A DNA stretch of 64,000 nt from an uncultured Eubacteriales bacterium (lineage in GTDB: Bacteria > Bacillota > Clostridia > Oscillospirales > Acutalibacteraceae). Both the position numbers and the translations under genes were made by a program. The notes beneath the pieces were generated by a model. That model saw only the letters and a list, made by a program, of their open reading frames with translations, ran no database searches and was not told where the DNA came from. Positions 1-9,147 of the stretch are shown here, piece after piece (the stretch's first letter is position 1; the number at the start of each line of letters is the position of its first letter). The stretch lies in contig CAKSHJ010000005.1 of the NCBI GenBank assembly GCA_934457095.1, forward strand, positions 34,134-98,133, read 5' to 3'.

Positions 1-91
1 AATTTTTCGCCAAAAGTGATAAATTAATACTATACATTTGAATTTGCTGATTGAATGAATACAGTCCAGGTTTATGAGGAGGAATGCAGCA

Positions 92-1243
92 GTGTCTTTT
101 GAAATTGATAATGAAAATGATATTGTTCAAATAAAAGTAGTGGGTGTCGGCGGCGGCGGCGGCAACGCCATTGACAGAATGATTGAATCCGGTGTGAAAG
201 GCGTGGATTTTATTGCCATTAACACCGACCAGCAGGCGCTGAATCGTTCTATGGCTACCGAGAAAGTCACCATCGGTGAGAATTCCACCGGCGGCAAGGG
301 TGCCGGCGCGAAACCTGAAATGGGCAATAAAGCAGCCACCGAAAGCCGTGAGAAAATCACCGAGCAGCTAAGAGGCACCGATATGGTATTCATTACCGCG
401 GGTATGGGCGGCGGTACCGGTACCGGCGCTGCGCCCATTGTAGCTGAGGTTGCGCGTGATTTGGGTATTTTAACCGTGGGTATTGTGACAAAGCCGTTTA
501 AATTTGAGGGTCGCCGCCGCATGGAGCAGGCTGAAAAAGGCATTGAAAATCTTTGCAAGCATGTGGATTCTCTCGTGGTGATTCCCAATGAGCGTCTGCA
601 CTTGATTAGCAAGGAGAAATTGACCTTGATTAACGCTTTTAAGGCTGCTGATGATATTCTGCGTCAAGGTGTGCAGAGCATCTCTGATTTGATTAAAAAT
701 CCCGGTATTGTCAATTTGGACTTTGCCGATATTAATTCGGTGATGAAGGATGCCGGCTATGCGCATATGGGTGTTGGACGAGCCTCCGGTGAGGACAAGG
801 CTAGACAGGCTGCCGAACGTGCAATTTCCAGCCCGCTTTTAGAGACCTCGATTAGCGGCGCTACAGGCGTGATTATTAACATTACCTCCTCGCCGGATAT
901 TGGTCTTGAGGAAATTACCTTGGCCTCGGAGATGATTTCCGACATGGCGCACCCGGATGCCAATATTATTTGGGGCGCTGCATTTGACGATTCAATGGAG
1001 GACGAGATGAGTGTGACCGTGATTGCAACGGGCTTCTCAACTGAGGCGCGGGCAATTTCGGCGGCGGCAAAGGCTGCGCAAACCGAACCGGGGCAGAAAG
1101 ACGACTTAGATATTCCGTTGTTTGGGGACTCGGACATGACTGCTCCGGCGACCAGAGCAGACAGCTATCAAAAGGCGGAGGCACTGGACGAGGACGATTC
1201 CTATACCGATATTATGGCGATTTTCGGGAACAATAAAAAATAA
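92..1243 (+). CDS. ftsZ: Cell division GTPase FtsZ
   Basis: Bacterial tubulin homologue that polymerises into the cytokinetic Z-ring at midcell. The N-terminal GTPase domain carries a glycine-rich loop (VGVGGGGGNAID) and the tubulin signature GMGGGTGTGAAP at about residues 104-115; the C-terminus ends in a variable acidic linker and the short DDSYTDIMAIFG tail that would bind FtsA/SepF-type partners. Length (383 aa) is usual. I chose GTG at 92 rather than the in-frame ATG at 74, because the ribosome site AGGAGG (77-82) lies inside the longer version and sits 9 nt before the GTG. It is followed by a strong hairpin terminator shared with the convergent ypeB-like gene. The upstream gene is outside the window. 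Confidence 0.98.
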   Translation: MSFEIDNENDIVQIKVVGVGGGGGNAIDRMIESGVKGVDFIAINTDQQALNRSMATEKVTIGENSTGGKGAGAKPEMGNKAATESREKITEQLRGTDMVFITAGMGGGTGTGAAPIVAEVARDLGILTVGIVTKPFKFEGRRRMEQAEKGIENLCKHVDSLVVIPNERLHLISKEKLTLINAFKAADDILRQGVQSISDLIKNPGIVNLDFADINSVMKDAGYAHMGVGRASGEDKARQAAERAISSPLLETSISGATGVIINITSSPDIGLEEITLASEMISDMAHPDANIIWGAAFDDSMEDEMSVTVIATGFSTEARAISAAAKAAQTEPGQKDDLDIPLFGDSDMTAPATRADSYQKAEALDEDDSYTDIMAIFGNNKK

Positions 1244-1276
1244 GTTTTTGGCGTTCATTACAATTTCACAGACGGA

Positions 1277-1316
1277 AAACCACCGATACAATCGTATTGT
1301 AACCGGTGGTTTTTGT
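1277..1316. terminator. Bidirectional terminator between ftsZ and ypeB
   Basis: Inverted repeat ACCACCGATACAAT / ATTGTAACCGGTGGT with a 2-nt loop region and a T-run on the + side (1309-1319). It lies between convergent genes and could serve both. Confidence 0.85.
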
Positions 1317-1325
1317 TTTATAAAA

Positions 1326-2657
1326 TTATTGTGTGAGAGTACCTTCATCCGTTTCGATCAGAATTAAAATTTGTTCCTCCATACCGGTTTCGCTGTTAAT
1401 ATAGACCAATACCTGCTCGTTGTTTTGGCCGCGGCATAAAAATTCATAGCACAAAGGTTCGGTTTCTCTGGTGGTGGGAATGACAGCCATACGCGCTGAT
1501 TCGATTTGCAACGCACTGCTAACTTGCGCTCTTGCGGCGTTTTCGTCGATGCGCGGTGTAGGCAGGGTGCGCTCTTTGTGGTTCATCAGAAAGGTGTTGG
1601 CGTGGTATTCCGCAATTTCACCAGTGTCCATTGCAACCGAAATTTTAATTTGGTCGGGGTAGCAGACCACTCCGTTTTGGGCGTAGGCGTATTGAATGGT
1701 GCACATATTATTATACAAAATATAGTAGGTTTCTGCAAATTCCTCCTCATATAATTGTGTAAGGTATGCTCGGGCATATTCTTTTGCCTGCTGTAATTGC
1801 AGCGTCATGGTTTCAATGGGTCTGGAATTGACAAAAGAAGCCAAATACCCGCCCTGCTTGGTAACGGATATGCGGTAATTTTGCGCGGTGAAATTGTACA
1901 CCGGCAAGGAGCCCTCGGTGTCCTGTGCCGGGGTAAGTGCATTTTGGTCAAGAGAGAGGCTTTGCGCGACTGCCTGTTTGGCTTGCTCCATGGATACAGC
2001 GGGAGCGCATTGGAGCATTTCCGCATTTTTTTGCGTCATATGGTCTGAGAAGGGGCCGTCATAAATTAAGGTAGGGTAATTGGCAAATTCCTCGGCGGTG
2101 GAGAGAAAATAGTCCTCGAAAGGGGATTGCGCGGTTTCTAAATTTTGCAAAAGCGCTTGAGATTGCCCGATGGAAACCTGTTGCTGTGCAACACTTGCTT
2201 GAATTTCGTTGAGATTGGCGGCAAGAGTATTGCAATATTGCGAGAGTTGGTGCAAAATTTGCCTATCTTGTTCAGACAGCGTTTCTCCGGAGGAGAGTTT
2301 GGAGGAAAGCGCAGAGGAAAAATCGCCGACCTGCGCAATGAATTTGTTGACGGTATTTAAAGAATCGTTGGTAACCGGCAACGCCGCAAGTGCAGCTTTG
2401 GCTGCGCCGGCGTCCTTCATGAGCTTACCGGCCATACCGTTTTGCTGTGAGGACGTATTGGCATAGTTGGCCTTGGTGAGTGTTAAATTCATATCGCTTA
2501 CATGCGTTGCCAGGTCGTCCAATGCCCTGCGGTAGGTATATTCCAAATTGGTCTGGTGGGCCGCTGCCTGTAAATGTCCGGTAATCGCAAGCGTGCTCAC
2601 AATGAAAAGAATGGATAAAATCAATCCGGAAAACTGGAGAACTCGTTTTAGAGTCAC
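1326..2657 (-). CDS. ypeB: Germination protein YpeB-like
   Basis: Homologue of YpeB, the spore protein that in Bacillus is needed for stable accumulation of the cortex-lytic enzyme SleB. The 443-aa product begins with a single membrane segment (about residues 8-28), continues with a long helical region (residues 35-230, many Ala/Gln/Ser), and ends with repeated PepSY-like beta/alpha units (about 215-440), as in the family. The start is GTG, preceded by AAAGGCGG. In Bacillus sleB sits next to ypeB; here no cortex hydrolase is adjacent, so the partner would have to be elsewhere. Its presence suggests a spore-forming lineage. Function is inferred from domain layout. Confidence 0.85.
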   Translation of the reverse strand: MTLKRVLQFSGLILSILFIVSTLAITGHLQAAAHQTNLEYTYRRALDDLATHVSDMNLTLTKANYANTSSQQNGMAGKLMKDAGAAKAALAALPVTNDSLNTVNKFIAQVGDFSSALSSKLSSGETLSEQDRQILHQLSQYCNTLAANLNEIQASVAQQQVSIGQSQALLQNLETAQSPFEDYFLSTAEEFANYPTLIYDGPFSDHMTQKNAEMLQCAPAVSMEQAKQAVAQSLSLDQNALTPAQDTEGSLPVYNFTAQNYRISVTKQGGYLASFVNSRPIETMTLQLQQAKEYARAYLTQLYEEEFAETYYILYNNMCTIQYAYAQNGVVCYPDQIKISVAMDTGEIAEYHANTFLMNHKERTLPTPRIDENAARAQVSSALQIESARMAVIPTTRETEPLCYEFLCRGQNNEQVLVYINSETGMEEQILILIETDEGTLTQ

Positions 2658-2807
2658 GGTGGATTCCGCCTTTCTGCATAACCGCGTTTTTACGCTATTT
2701 TTTGCAGCATTTGCAGCTTTATACGGATTTTACGGAAATTCAATAAATATTCATGTTTTTTCTGCATTTTTGTAGTAAGATTGGGAGGGATTTATTTGTG
2801 AGAAAAA

Positions 2808-2836
2808 TTGCAAAGTGCATTTGGTTATGGTAAAAT
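2808..2836 (+). promoter_or_regulatory. SigA-type promoter for ruvCAB
   Basis: TTGCAA (2808-2813), 17-nt spacer, TAAAAT (2831-2836), about 50 nt before ruvC. No LexA-like box was recognised. Confidence 0.75.
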
Positions 2837-2886
2837 AAAATAATGAGAAAAAAGGATGGAAAACGCAAAAAAACAGGAGCATAAAT

Positions 2887-3393
2887 ATGGTGATTTTAGG
2901 AATTGACCCGGGGTATGCGATTGTGGGCTACGGCGTGGTGCAAATGCAAAACAGTCGATACCGGCCTTTGGAGCACGGTGCAATTACCACCAAGGCAGCG
3001 CAGGAATTTTCTGTGCGGCTGGAGGTAATTTACGATGCCATGCGGGCGATTTTGCATAAATGGAAACCCGATGCGGTTGCGATTGAACGGTTATTTTTTA
3101 ACAATAACCAGAAAACGGCGATTCAGGTGGCAGAAGCCAGAGGTGTAATTTTATTGGCGGTGCAGCAGGCACGTGTACCCATTGCCGAATACACGCCCTT
3201 GCAGGTGAAACAGGCAGTTACCGGTTACGGGCAGGCGAAAAAAGCACAGGTCATGGAGATGACAAAGCGTTTGCTATGCCTTGCGCAGATGCCTAAATTG
3301 GACGACACCTGCGATGCGCTGGCTATGGCGATTTGCCATGGGCAGGCGGCGGGTTCGGCGTTGCGGCGCACCATGCTGACAGGGAGGTTGTAA
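2887..3393 (+). CDS. ruvC: Crossover junction endonuclease RuvC
   Basis: Dimeric Mg-dependent nuclease that cuts Holliday junctions symmetrically in recombinational repair. The 168-aa protein shows the RNase-H-like opening GIDPGYAIVGYGV with the first catalytic Asp (residue 7), the Glu motif AIERLFF at about residue 67, and the late acidic motif DDTCDALAMAICH. ATG start with GGAGC upstream. It is the first gene of ruvC-ruvA-ruvB, the standard order, with ruvA 3 nt after its stop. Confidence 0.97.
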   Translation: MVILGIDPGYAIVGYGVVQMQNSRYRPLEHGAITTKAAQEFSVRLEVIYDAMRAILHKWKPDAVAIERLFFNNNQKTAIQVAEARGVILLAVQQARVPIAEYTPLQVKQAVTGYGQAKKAQVMEMTKRLLCLAQMPKLDDTCDALAMAICHGQAAGSALRRTMLTGRL

Positions 3394-3396
3394 GGG

Positions 3397-3999
3397 TTGT
3401 TTTATAGTTTAAGGGGGATTTTGACCCATGTAGAACCCGGTTTTTTGGTAGTGGAATGCGGCGGTGTAGGGTATAAATGCTATACTACTCTGACCACGCA
3501 GCGTCATTTGCCAAAGCTGGGGCAGGAGGTTAAAATATTTACGCATATGCATGTGCGTGAGGATGCAATGGACCTTTACGGTTTTGCGGCGCAAACAGAG
3601 CTCAATTGCTATAAAATGCTTACCGGAGTCAGCGGAGTCGGCCCGAAAGTGGGATTGGCGATTTTGTCGGAATTGCTGCCGGAGCAGGTAGCGGCTGCCA
3701 TTGCTACCGGAGACAGCAAGGCGTTGACCCGTGCTGCCGGTGTTGGACCTAAGCTTGCCCAGCGTATTGTGTTGGAATTGACCGACAAGGTAAAAAAAAT
3801 GGATATGGATACCGGAGGTATGTTGCCGCAGACGGGAGTGGTTTCGGCCTCCTCCAATGCCGCCGAAGCGGTCAACGCGCTGACTGTACTGGGATATGCG
3901 CCCTCGGACGCGGCTACCGTGGTTGCAAAATTAGACAGCGCTTTACCCGTAGAGGAATTGATTCGACAGGCGCTCAAGACTATGGCGGGTTTGCGATAA
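3397..3999 (+). CDS. ruvA: Holliday junction branch-migration protein RuvA
   Basis: Tetrameric junction-binding subunit that loads RuvB. The protein (200 aa) opens with the family hallmark FYSLRGILTHVEPGFLVVE (OB fold), then two helix-hairpin-helix units around GVSGVGPKVGLAIL and AAGVGPKLAQRIVLEL, and a C-terminal domain (about 150-200) that contacts RuvB. The start is TTG at 3397, with AGGGAGG 9 nt upstream inside the end of ruvC. Confidence 0.97.
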   Translation: MFYSLRGILTHVEPGFLVVECGGVGYKCYTTLTTQRHLPKLGQEVKIFTHMHVREDAMDLYGFAAQTELNCYKMLTGVSGVGPKVGLAILSELLPEQVAAAIATGDSKALTRAAGVGPKLAQRIVLELTDKVKKMDMDTGGMLPQTGVVSASSNAAEAVNALTVLGYAPSDAATVVAKLDSALPVEELIRQALKTMAGLR

Positions 4000-4021
4000 C
4001 GCCCGATAGGGAGATGAGAGT

Positions 4022-5098
4022 TTGAATTACGAATATACCGAAAACAGCGAATATGATTTTGAGAACCGTATGGTTGCACCCGAATATACGCCTGGGGATG
4101 CTGAGGTAGAAAATCCTTTGCGTCCTAAGCGCCTTGCCGAATACATTGGTCAGGAGAAGGTCAAGGAAAATCTCTCGGTTTTTATTGAGGCTGCGCGTTT
4201 ACGCAAAGAAACTTTAGACCATGTATTATTGTACGGCCCGCCGGGGCTTGGAAAAACAACGCTTGCCGGGGTCATTGCTAATGAGATGAATGTCAACTTG
4301 CGGATTACCTCAGGTCCGGCGATTGAGAAGCCGGGCGATTTGGCGGCGCTTTTGACCAATTTGAATGAGGGAGATGTGCTGTTTATTGATGAAATTCATA
4401 GGCTTTCGCGCAGTGTGGAGGAGATTTTATACCCCGCTATGGAGGACTTTGCGCTGGATATTATTACCGGCAAGGGACAAATGGCGGCCTCTTACCATTT
4501 GCCGCTGCCGAAATTTACTTTGGTGGGCGCAACCACGCGTGCCGGGCAATTGAGCGCGCCGTTGCGTGACCGCTTTGGCGTGGTGCTGCGTTTGGAGCTG
4601 TATACGCCGCAAGAGCTTGCGGATATTGTGACGCGCAGCGCGCAAATTTTAGGCATTGCCATTGAGCCGGGCGGTGCTTTGGAGATTGCTTCACGTTCAC
4701 GGGGAACGCCGCGCATTGCCAACCGTATGCTGAAACGAGTGCGTGATTTTGCTCAAATTATCAGCGATGGCGTCATCACGTATCAGTCGGCAAAGATTGG
4801 TCTGGACAGGTTGGAAATTGATGAAATCGGACTGGACGCCAATGACAGAAGAATGCTGAAAACGCTGATACAGTTTTATAACGGAGGGCCGGTGGGTCTG
4901 GAAACACTGGCCGCCGCGATTGGTGAGGAAGCGGTAACTTTAGAGGATGTATATGAACCGTATTTGCTGCAAATCGGTTTTTTGAACCGCACGCCCAGAG
5001 GGCGGTGCGCAACTCATGCGGCATATGCGCATTTGGGGTTAAACCCGCCGCATAGCCCTAATACGGGGGATATGCAGCAAAAAATGGACGGTGTGTAA
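4022..5098 (+). CDS. ruvB: Holliday junction helicase RuvB
   Basis: AAA+ motor that drives branch migration with RuvA. Walker A GPPGLGKTT at residues 72-80, Walker B DEIHRL, sensor/arginine-finger region GATTRAGQLSAPLRDRFG, and a C-terminal winged helix near NRTPRGR. The annotated length is 358 aa from a TTG start; the first 18 residues are Tyr/Glu-rich and not conserved, so an internal ATG at 4070 is an alternative start. Last gene of ruvCAB. Confidence 0.96.
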   Translation: MNYEYTENSEYDFENRMVAPEYTPGDAEVENPLRPKRLAEYIGQEKVKENLSVFIEAARLRKETLDHVLLYGPPGLGKTTLAGVIANEMNVNLRITSGPAIEKPGDLAALLTNLNEGDVLFIDEIHRLSRSVEEILYPAMEDFALDIITGKGQMAASYHLPLPKFTLVGATTRAGQLSAPLRDRFGVVLRLELYTPQELADIVTRSAQILGIAIEPGGALEIASRSRGTPRIANRMLKRVRDFAQIISDGVITYQSAKIGLDRLEIDEIGLDANDRRMLKTLIQFYNGGPVGLETLAAAIGEEAVTLEDVYEPYLLQIGFLNRTPRGRCATHAAYAHLGLNPPHSPNTGDMQQKMDGV

Positions 5099-5170
5099 CA
5101 TAAACGCAAAACCGTGGTTCATAAATATGGTTATACTGCGGAAAAATCACATTTTTAGGAGAGAGCGGAT

Positions 5171-6520
5171 ATGGGAAGATTATTTGGAACCGACGGCGCA
5201 AGAGGCGTTGCCAATACGGAACTGACCTGCGAAATGGCCATGAATATTGGCAGAGCAGCGGCAATGGTGCTGACCAACGATGGTAGAATGCGCCCAAAAA
5301 TTTTGATTGGCAAGGATACCAGGATTTCCTCGGATATGCTGGAGAATGCGCTGGCAGCCGGCCTTTGCTCGGTAGGCGCCGATGTGGTAACTTTAGGCGT
5401 GGTGCCCACGCCTGCGGTTGCATTTTTAATCGGCAAGCTCAAGGCCGACGCGGGTATTATGATTTCGGCCTCGCATAACCCGTGCGAGTTTAACGGTATT
5501 AAAATTTTCAGCGGAGACGGCTTTAAATTGCCCGATGCTTTGGAGGAGCAAATTGAGGCTATTGTACTGGACGGCATTGACGATTATCCTTGCCCCACGG
5601 GCGGCGGCGTTGGCAGTATTACCCGCAATGAGGAAGCAATACAGCTTTATGTGCAGCATGTGAAAAGTACCGTGCCGTATTCTTTGGACGGTATGCAGAT
5701 TGCACTGGATTGCGCCAACGGCTCCGCGTGCAGAACCGCCGAGCGTATTTATACCGAATTGGGCGCGCAGTGTCATATGTTGCACAATAAGCCCAACGGC
5801 ACCAATATTAACGACAATTGCGGTTCCACTCATATGGAGTCGCTTAAGCAATTTGTGGTGGAAAACGGTTTGGATGCCGGAATTGCCTTTGACGGAGATG
5901 CCGACCGCTGTTTGGCTGTGGACGAAAAGGGTCAGCTGGTGGACGGTGATTTTGTCATGGCGATTTGCGCGGCGGATTTGAAGTCGCGGGGGAAATTGAT
6001 GCACAATGCCGTAGTGGGTACCGTAATGAGCAATATGGGGTTCATTCAATTTTGCGAGGACAACGGTATGCGCTTTGAGGCAGCCAAGGTAGGCGACCGT
6101 TATGTGTTGGAAACGATGCGGCAAAACGGGTATAATTTTGGCGGAGAACAAAGCGGACATGTCATTTTTTTGGACTTTGGTACTACCGGAGACGGACAGT
6201 TGACAGGAGCGCATTTGCTGAGCCTTTTGCATCGCAGAGAGGCAAAATTAAGCAGTTTGGCTACGCTGATGACGCGTTTTCCGCAGGTTTTAATCAATGT
6301 GCAGGTAACCAATGAGGGAAAATTACGATTTTATACCAATCGTAAAATTAAAGAGAGTATAAACTCTGCGCAAAATTGCTTGGGCAGAAAAGGGCGTATT
6401 TTGGTGCGGCCCTCGGGTACAGAGCCGTTGCTGCGGGTGATGGTAGAGGGCGAAAATGAGCAGGAAATTCGAGAATTGGCAGAAGAAGTTGCCGGAGTAA
6501 TTCGGGAGCAGCTGCTGTGA
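5171..6520 (+). CDS. glmM: Phosphoglucosamine mutase GlmM
   Basis: Interconverts glucosamine-6-phosphate and glucosamine-1-phosphate on the way to UDP-GlcNAc for peptidoglycan. Start motif GRLFGTDGARG, catalytic phosphoserine loop ISASHNP (Ser101), metal-binding loop DGDADR around residue 242, sugar loop GGEQSGH, and phosphate-binding loop RPSGTEP near the C-terminus. Full length at 449 aa. The ATG has GGAGAG 7 nt upstream. Its stop overlaps the GTG start of the next gene (GTGA), suggesting coupled translation. Confidence 0.97.
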   Translation: MGRLFGTDGARGVANTELTCEMAMNIGRAAAMVLTNDGRMRPKILIGKDTRISSDMLENALAAGLCSVGADVVTLGVVPTPAVAFLIGKLKADAGIMISASHNPCEFNGIKIFSGDGFKLPDALEEQIEAIVLDGIDDYPCPTGGGVGSITRNEEAIQLYVQHVKSTVPYSLDGMQIALDCANGSACRTAERIYTELGAQCHMLHNKPNGTNINDNCGSTHMESLKQFVVENGLDAGIAFDGDADRCLAVDEKGQLVDGDFVMAICAADLKSRGKLMHNAVVGTVMSNMGFIQFCEDNGMRFEAAKVGDRYVLETMRQNGYNFGGEQSGHVIFLDFGTTGDGQLTGAHLLSLLHRREAKLSSLATLMTRFPQVLINVQVTNEGKLRFYTNRKIKESINSAQNCLGRKGRILVRPSGTEPLLRVMVEGENEQEIRELAEEVAGVIREQLL

Positions 6521-7404
6521 GCGGAAAGGATGTTACCGGCTTGAGAGTTGCAAATTGGAGCGATTATGAATTGATAGATACCGCCGCCGGAGAGCGTTTG
6601 GAACGCTGGGGCGATGTGATTTTGGTTCGCCCGGACCCGCAAATTATTTGGAATACGCCCAAAACCAACCCGTTGTGGCGCAATGCCCATGCAAAATATT
6701 TGCGCTCGCATACCGGGGGAGGACGTTGGCAGGAAAAGAAGCCTCTGCCGGCCATGTGGCAGATTTGCTACCGGAATTTGACCTTTTGCATTAAGCCCAT
6801 GGGCTTTAAGCATACCGGGATTTTCCCGGAGCAGGCGGTGAATTGGGATTTTGCCGCGGAAAAAATAAGCAAAGCGAACCGCCCGGTAAAGGTACTCAAT
6901 TTATTCGGCTATACCGGCGCTGCCACCTTGGCCTGTGCGGCGGCGGGCGCACAGGTTTGTCATGTGGATGCCTCAAAGGGCATGGTGGCCTGGGCAAAGG
7001 AAAACGCCGCTGCAAGCGGACTGACCGAAAAGCCGATTCGCTGGCTGGTAGATGACTGCGTAAAATTTGTGCAGAGAGAACAACGGCGGGGCAGCGCCTA
7101 TGACGCGATTATTATGGACCCGCCCTCTTACGGCAGGGGGCCCGGCGGCGAAATTTGGAAATTAGAGGAGCAGCTTTACGGCCTTTTGGAGATGTGTTTG
7201 CCGGTTTTGAGCAAGCAACCGTTATTTTTTATTTTAAACTCCTACACAACGGGACTGTCCTCTGCGGTGATGGAATATTTGTTGGGCGTATTGCTGAAAA
7301 AACGCTTTGGAGGACGGGTTTCCTCAGGTGAGATTGGGTTGCCGGTGACCGCCAGCGGTTTTGTATTGCCGTGTGGTTCTACGGCAATTTGGCAGGGAAA
7401 TTGA
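6517..7404 (+). CDS. Class I SAM-dependent RNA methyltransferase (RlmI-like)
   Basis: Predicted methyltransferase of the RlmI/YxjB-like group that modifies rRNA bases. The SAM-binding motif I is NLFGYTGAATLACAAAG at about residues 126-142, followed by an acidic HVDASKG motif and the catalytic-type IMDPPSYGRGP loop at about residue 204. At 295 aa it is shorter than full RlmI, lacking an obvious PUA domain at the N-terminus. The GTG start overlaps the glmM stop by the GTGA arrangement. The exact RNA target cannot be read from sequence. Confidence 0.85.
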   Translation: MSGKDVTGLRVANWSDYELIDTAAGERLERWGDVILVRPDPQIIWNTPKTNPLWRNAHAKYLRSHTGGGRWQEKKPLPAMWQICYRNLTFCIKPMGFKHTGIFPEQAVNWDFAAEKISKANRPVKVLNLFGYTGAATLACAAAGAQVCHVDASKGMVAWAKENAAASGLTEKPIRWLVDDCVKFVQREQRRGSAYDAIIMDPPSYGRGPGGEIWKLEEQLYGLLEMCLPVLSKQPLFFILNSYTTGLSSAVMEYLLGVLLKKRFGGRVSSGEIGLPVTASGFVLPCGSTAIWQGN

Positions 7405-7421
7405 GAGGAAAGGAAAACGGT

Positions 7422-8273
7422 ATGGACTATTTGCAGACGCAGGATTTGACATTTTTTTATGATGAGGATGAAAGCGGCAGAGTTGAGGTGCTCAAGGGCG
7501 TGACGCTGGGCATAAAAAAGGGCGAATTTGTGGCATTGCTGGGGCATAACGGCTGCGGTAAATCTACGCTTGCAAAGCATTGGAATGCCTTGTTGCTGCC
7601 GTGCGGCGGTAAAGTATATGTGGACGGTATGCATACCGAGGACGAGGCGCTCAAATTTGAAATTCGGCGGAGAGTGGGTTTGATTTTGCAGAACCCCGAT
7701 AATCAGTTGGTTGCCGGCGTTGTGGAGGAGGACATTGCCTTTGGTCCGGAGAATTTGGGCGTGCCCCCACAGGAGATTCGCAGGCGGGTGGACGAGGCAT
7801 TGAAGTCCGTGGACATGTTTGAATACCGGGAACATGCGCCGCATAAGCTCTCTGGCGGGCAGAAGCAGCGCGTTGCCATTGCGGGCGTAATTGCTATGGA
7901 ACCCGCTGTCATTGTGCTGGACGAGCCTACCGCAATGCTCGACCCGAGAGGTCGGCAGGAGGTGATGGATACCATTACCGAACTGAACCGAAAAAAGGGC
8001 ATTACGATTGTGCTGATTACCCATTATATGGATGAGGCGATTGCCGCCGACCGTGTGGTGGTTATGGACAAGGGAAATATTTTGCTGGACGGAGCGCCGC
8101 GGGAAATTTTTGCACAGGTGGAGTTGCTCAAGGAGCATCGTTTGGATGTACCGCAGGCAAGCGAATTGATATACCGTTTGCAACAGGCGGAGTGTAAGGG
8201 ATTGCCAAGCGGCATTTTGACCGAGGAGGAATGCGTGGCAGCCTTGGAATTACTGCTGAAGGAGAATGCGTGA
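7422..8273 (+). CDS. ecfA1: ECF transporter ATPase EcfA1
   Basis: First ATPase of the shared energy-coupling module of ECF transporters, which take up vitamins and metals with interchangeable S components. Walker A GHNGCGKST (residues 41-49), Q-loop LQNPDNQ, signature LSGGQKQR, Walker B VIVLDEPT, then a C-terminal helix that binds EcfT. I start at ATG 7422, with GAGGAAAGG upstream, instead of an ATG 51 nt earlier that lies inside the preceding gene. No S component is next to it, as expected for the group II module. Confidence 0.95.
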   Translation: MDYLQTQDLTFFYDEDESGRVEVLKGVTLGIKKGEFVALLGHNGCGKSTLAKHWNALLLPCGGKVYVDGMHTEDEALKFEIRRRVGLILQNPDNQLVAGVVEEDIAFGPENLGVPPQEIRRRVDEALKSVDMFEYREHAPHKLSGGQKQRVAIAGVIAMEPAVIVLDEPTAMLDPRGRQEVMDTITELNRKKGITIVLITHYMDEAIAADRVVVMDKGNILLDGAPREIFAQVELLKEHRLDVPQASELIYRLQQAECKGLPSGILTEEECVAALELLLKENA

Positions 8274-8277
8274 GCCG

Positions 8278-9147
8278 ATGAATGTGATAGAAACCAAAAA
8301 TTTGGGATATACCTATGGAGCGGGTACGCCGTTCTGTAAAACCGCGGTTCATGATGTGAGCATTGCGATAAAGCAGGGAGAATTCGTTGGGGTGATTGGG
8401 CATACAGGTTCGGGCAAATCTACGCTGATACAGCAGATGAACGGATTGCTCAGGCCTACTGCAGGTACGGTGTTGCTAAACGGAAAGGATATTTGGGAGC
8501 AGAAAAAAGAAATACGCAAGGTACGCTTTGCGGTGGGCATGGTGTTCCAGTACCCTGAGTATCAGCTTTTTGAGGAGACCGTCCGAAAAGACATTGGTTT
8601 TGGGCCGAGAAATATGGGGCTTTCTCCCGAAGAGGTGGAGTTAAGAGTAACGCGGGCGGCCGAATTTGTAGAATTAGACCCGGCGCTTTTGGAAAAATCT
8701 CCGTTTGACTTGTCCGGAGGAGAGAAGCGCAGAGCCGCCATTGCGGGCGTGATTGCTATGGACCCGGATGTTTTGATTTTGGACGAGCCTGCTGCCGGAT
8801 TGGACCCGCAGGGTAGGGAGCATTTGCTCCGGCAGATAAAGGAATATCACAAAAAGCGCGAAAATACCGTGATATTGGTTTCGCACAGCATGGAGGATGT
8901 TGCAAGAGTTGCCGACCGTGTGTTGGTCATGAATGAGGGGCGGGTATTTTTATTTGAAGAAACTGCAAAGGTATTTTCTTATGCAAAGGAGCTGGAGGAA
9001 ATCGGTTTACGGGTACCGCAAATTACGCGTATCATGAGAACGCTGTTCGAGCGTGGCTACCCGGTTGACCCGGCGGTATTTACCGTAGAGCAGGCAGTCG
9101 GGCAGCTTTTACCGCTTTTGCAACAGAGAGGAGCCGTCTATGATTAA
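8278..9147 (+). CDS. ecfA2: ECF transporter ATPase EcfA2
   Basis: Second ATPase of the ECF module, forming a heterodimer with EcfA1. Walker A GHTGSGKST (41-49), Q-loop FQYPEYQLFEETV, signature LSGGEKRR, Walker B LILDEPAAGLDP, H-loop VSHSMEDV. The ATG at 8278 gives the canonical MNVIETKNLGYTY start; an in-frame ATG at 8266 overlaps the ecfA1 end and is less likely. It overlaps ecfT by 8 nt. Confidence 0.95.
   Translation: MNVIETKNLGYTYGAGTPFCKTAVHDVSIAIKQGEFVGVIGHTGSGKSTLIQQMNGLLRPTAGTVLLNGKDIWEQKKEIRKVRFAVGMVFQYPEYQLFEETVRKDIGFGPRNMGLSPEEVELRVTRAAEFVELDPALLEKSPFDLSGGEKRRAAIAGVIAMDPDVLILDEPAAGLDPQGREHLLRQIKEYHKKRENTVILVSHSMEDVARVADRVLVMNEGRVFLFEETAKVFSYAKELEEIGLRVPQITRIMRTLFERGYPVDPAVFTVEQAVGQLLPLLQQRGAVYD

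Noticed and set aside
74..91. ATG at 74 as the ftsZ start
   Set aside because: The AGGAGG ribosome site lies inside this extension and is correctly spaced for the GTG at 92.
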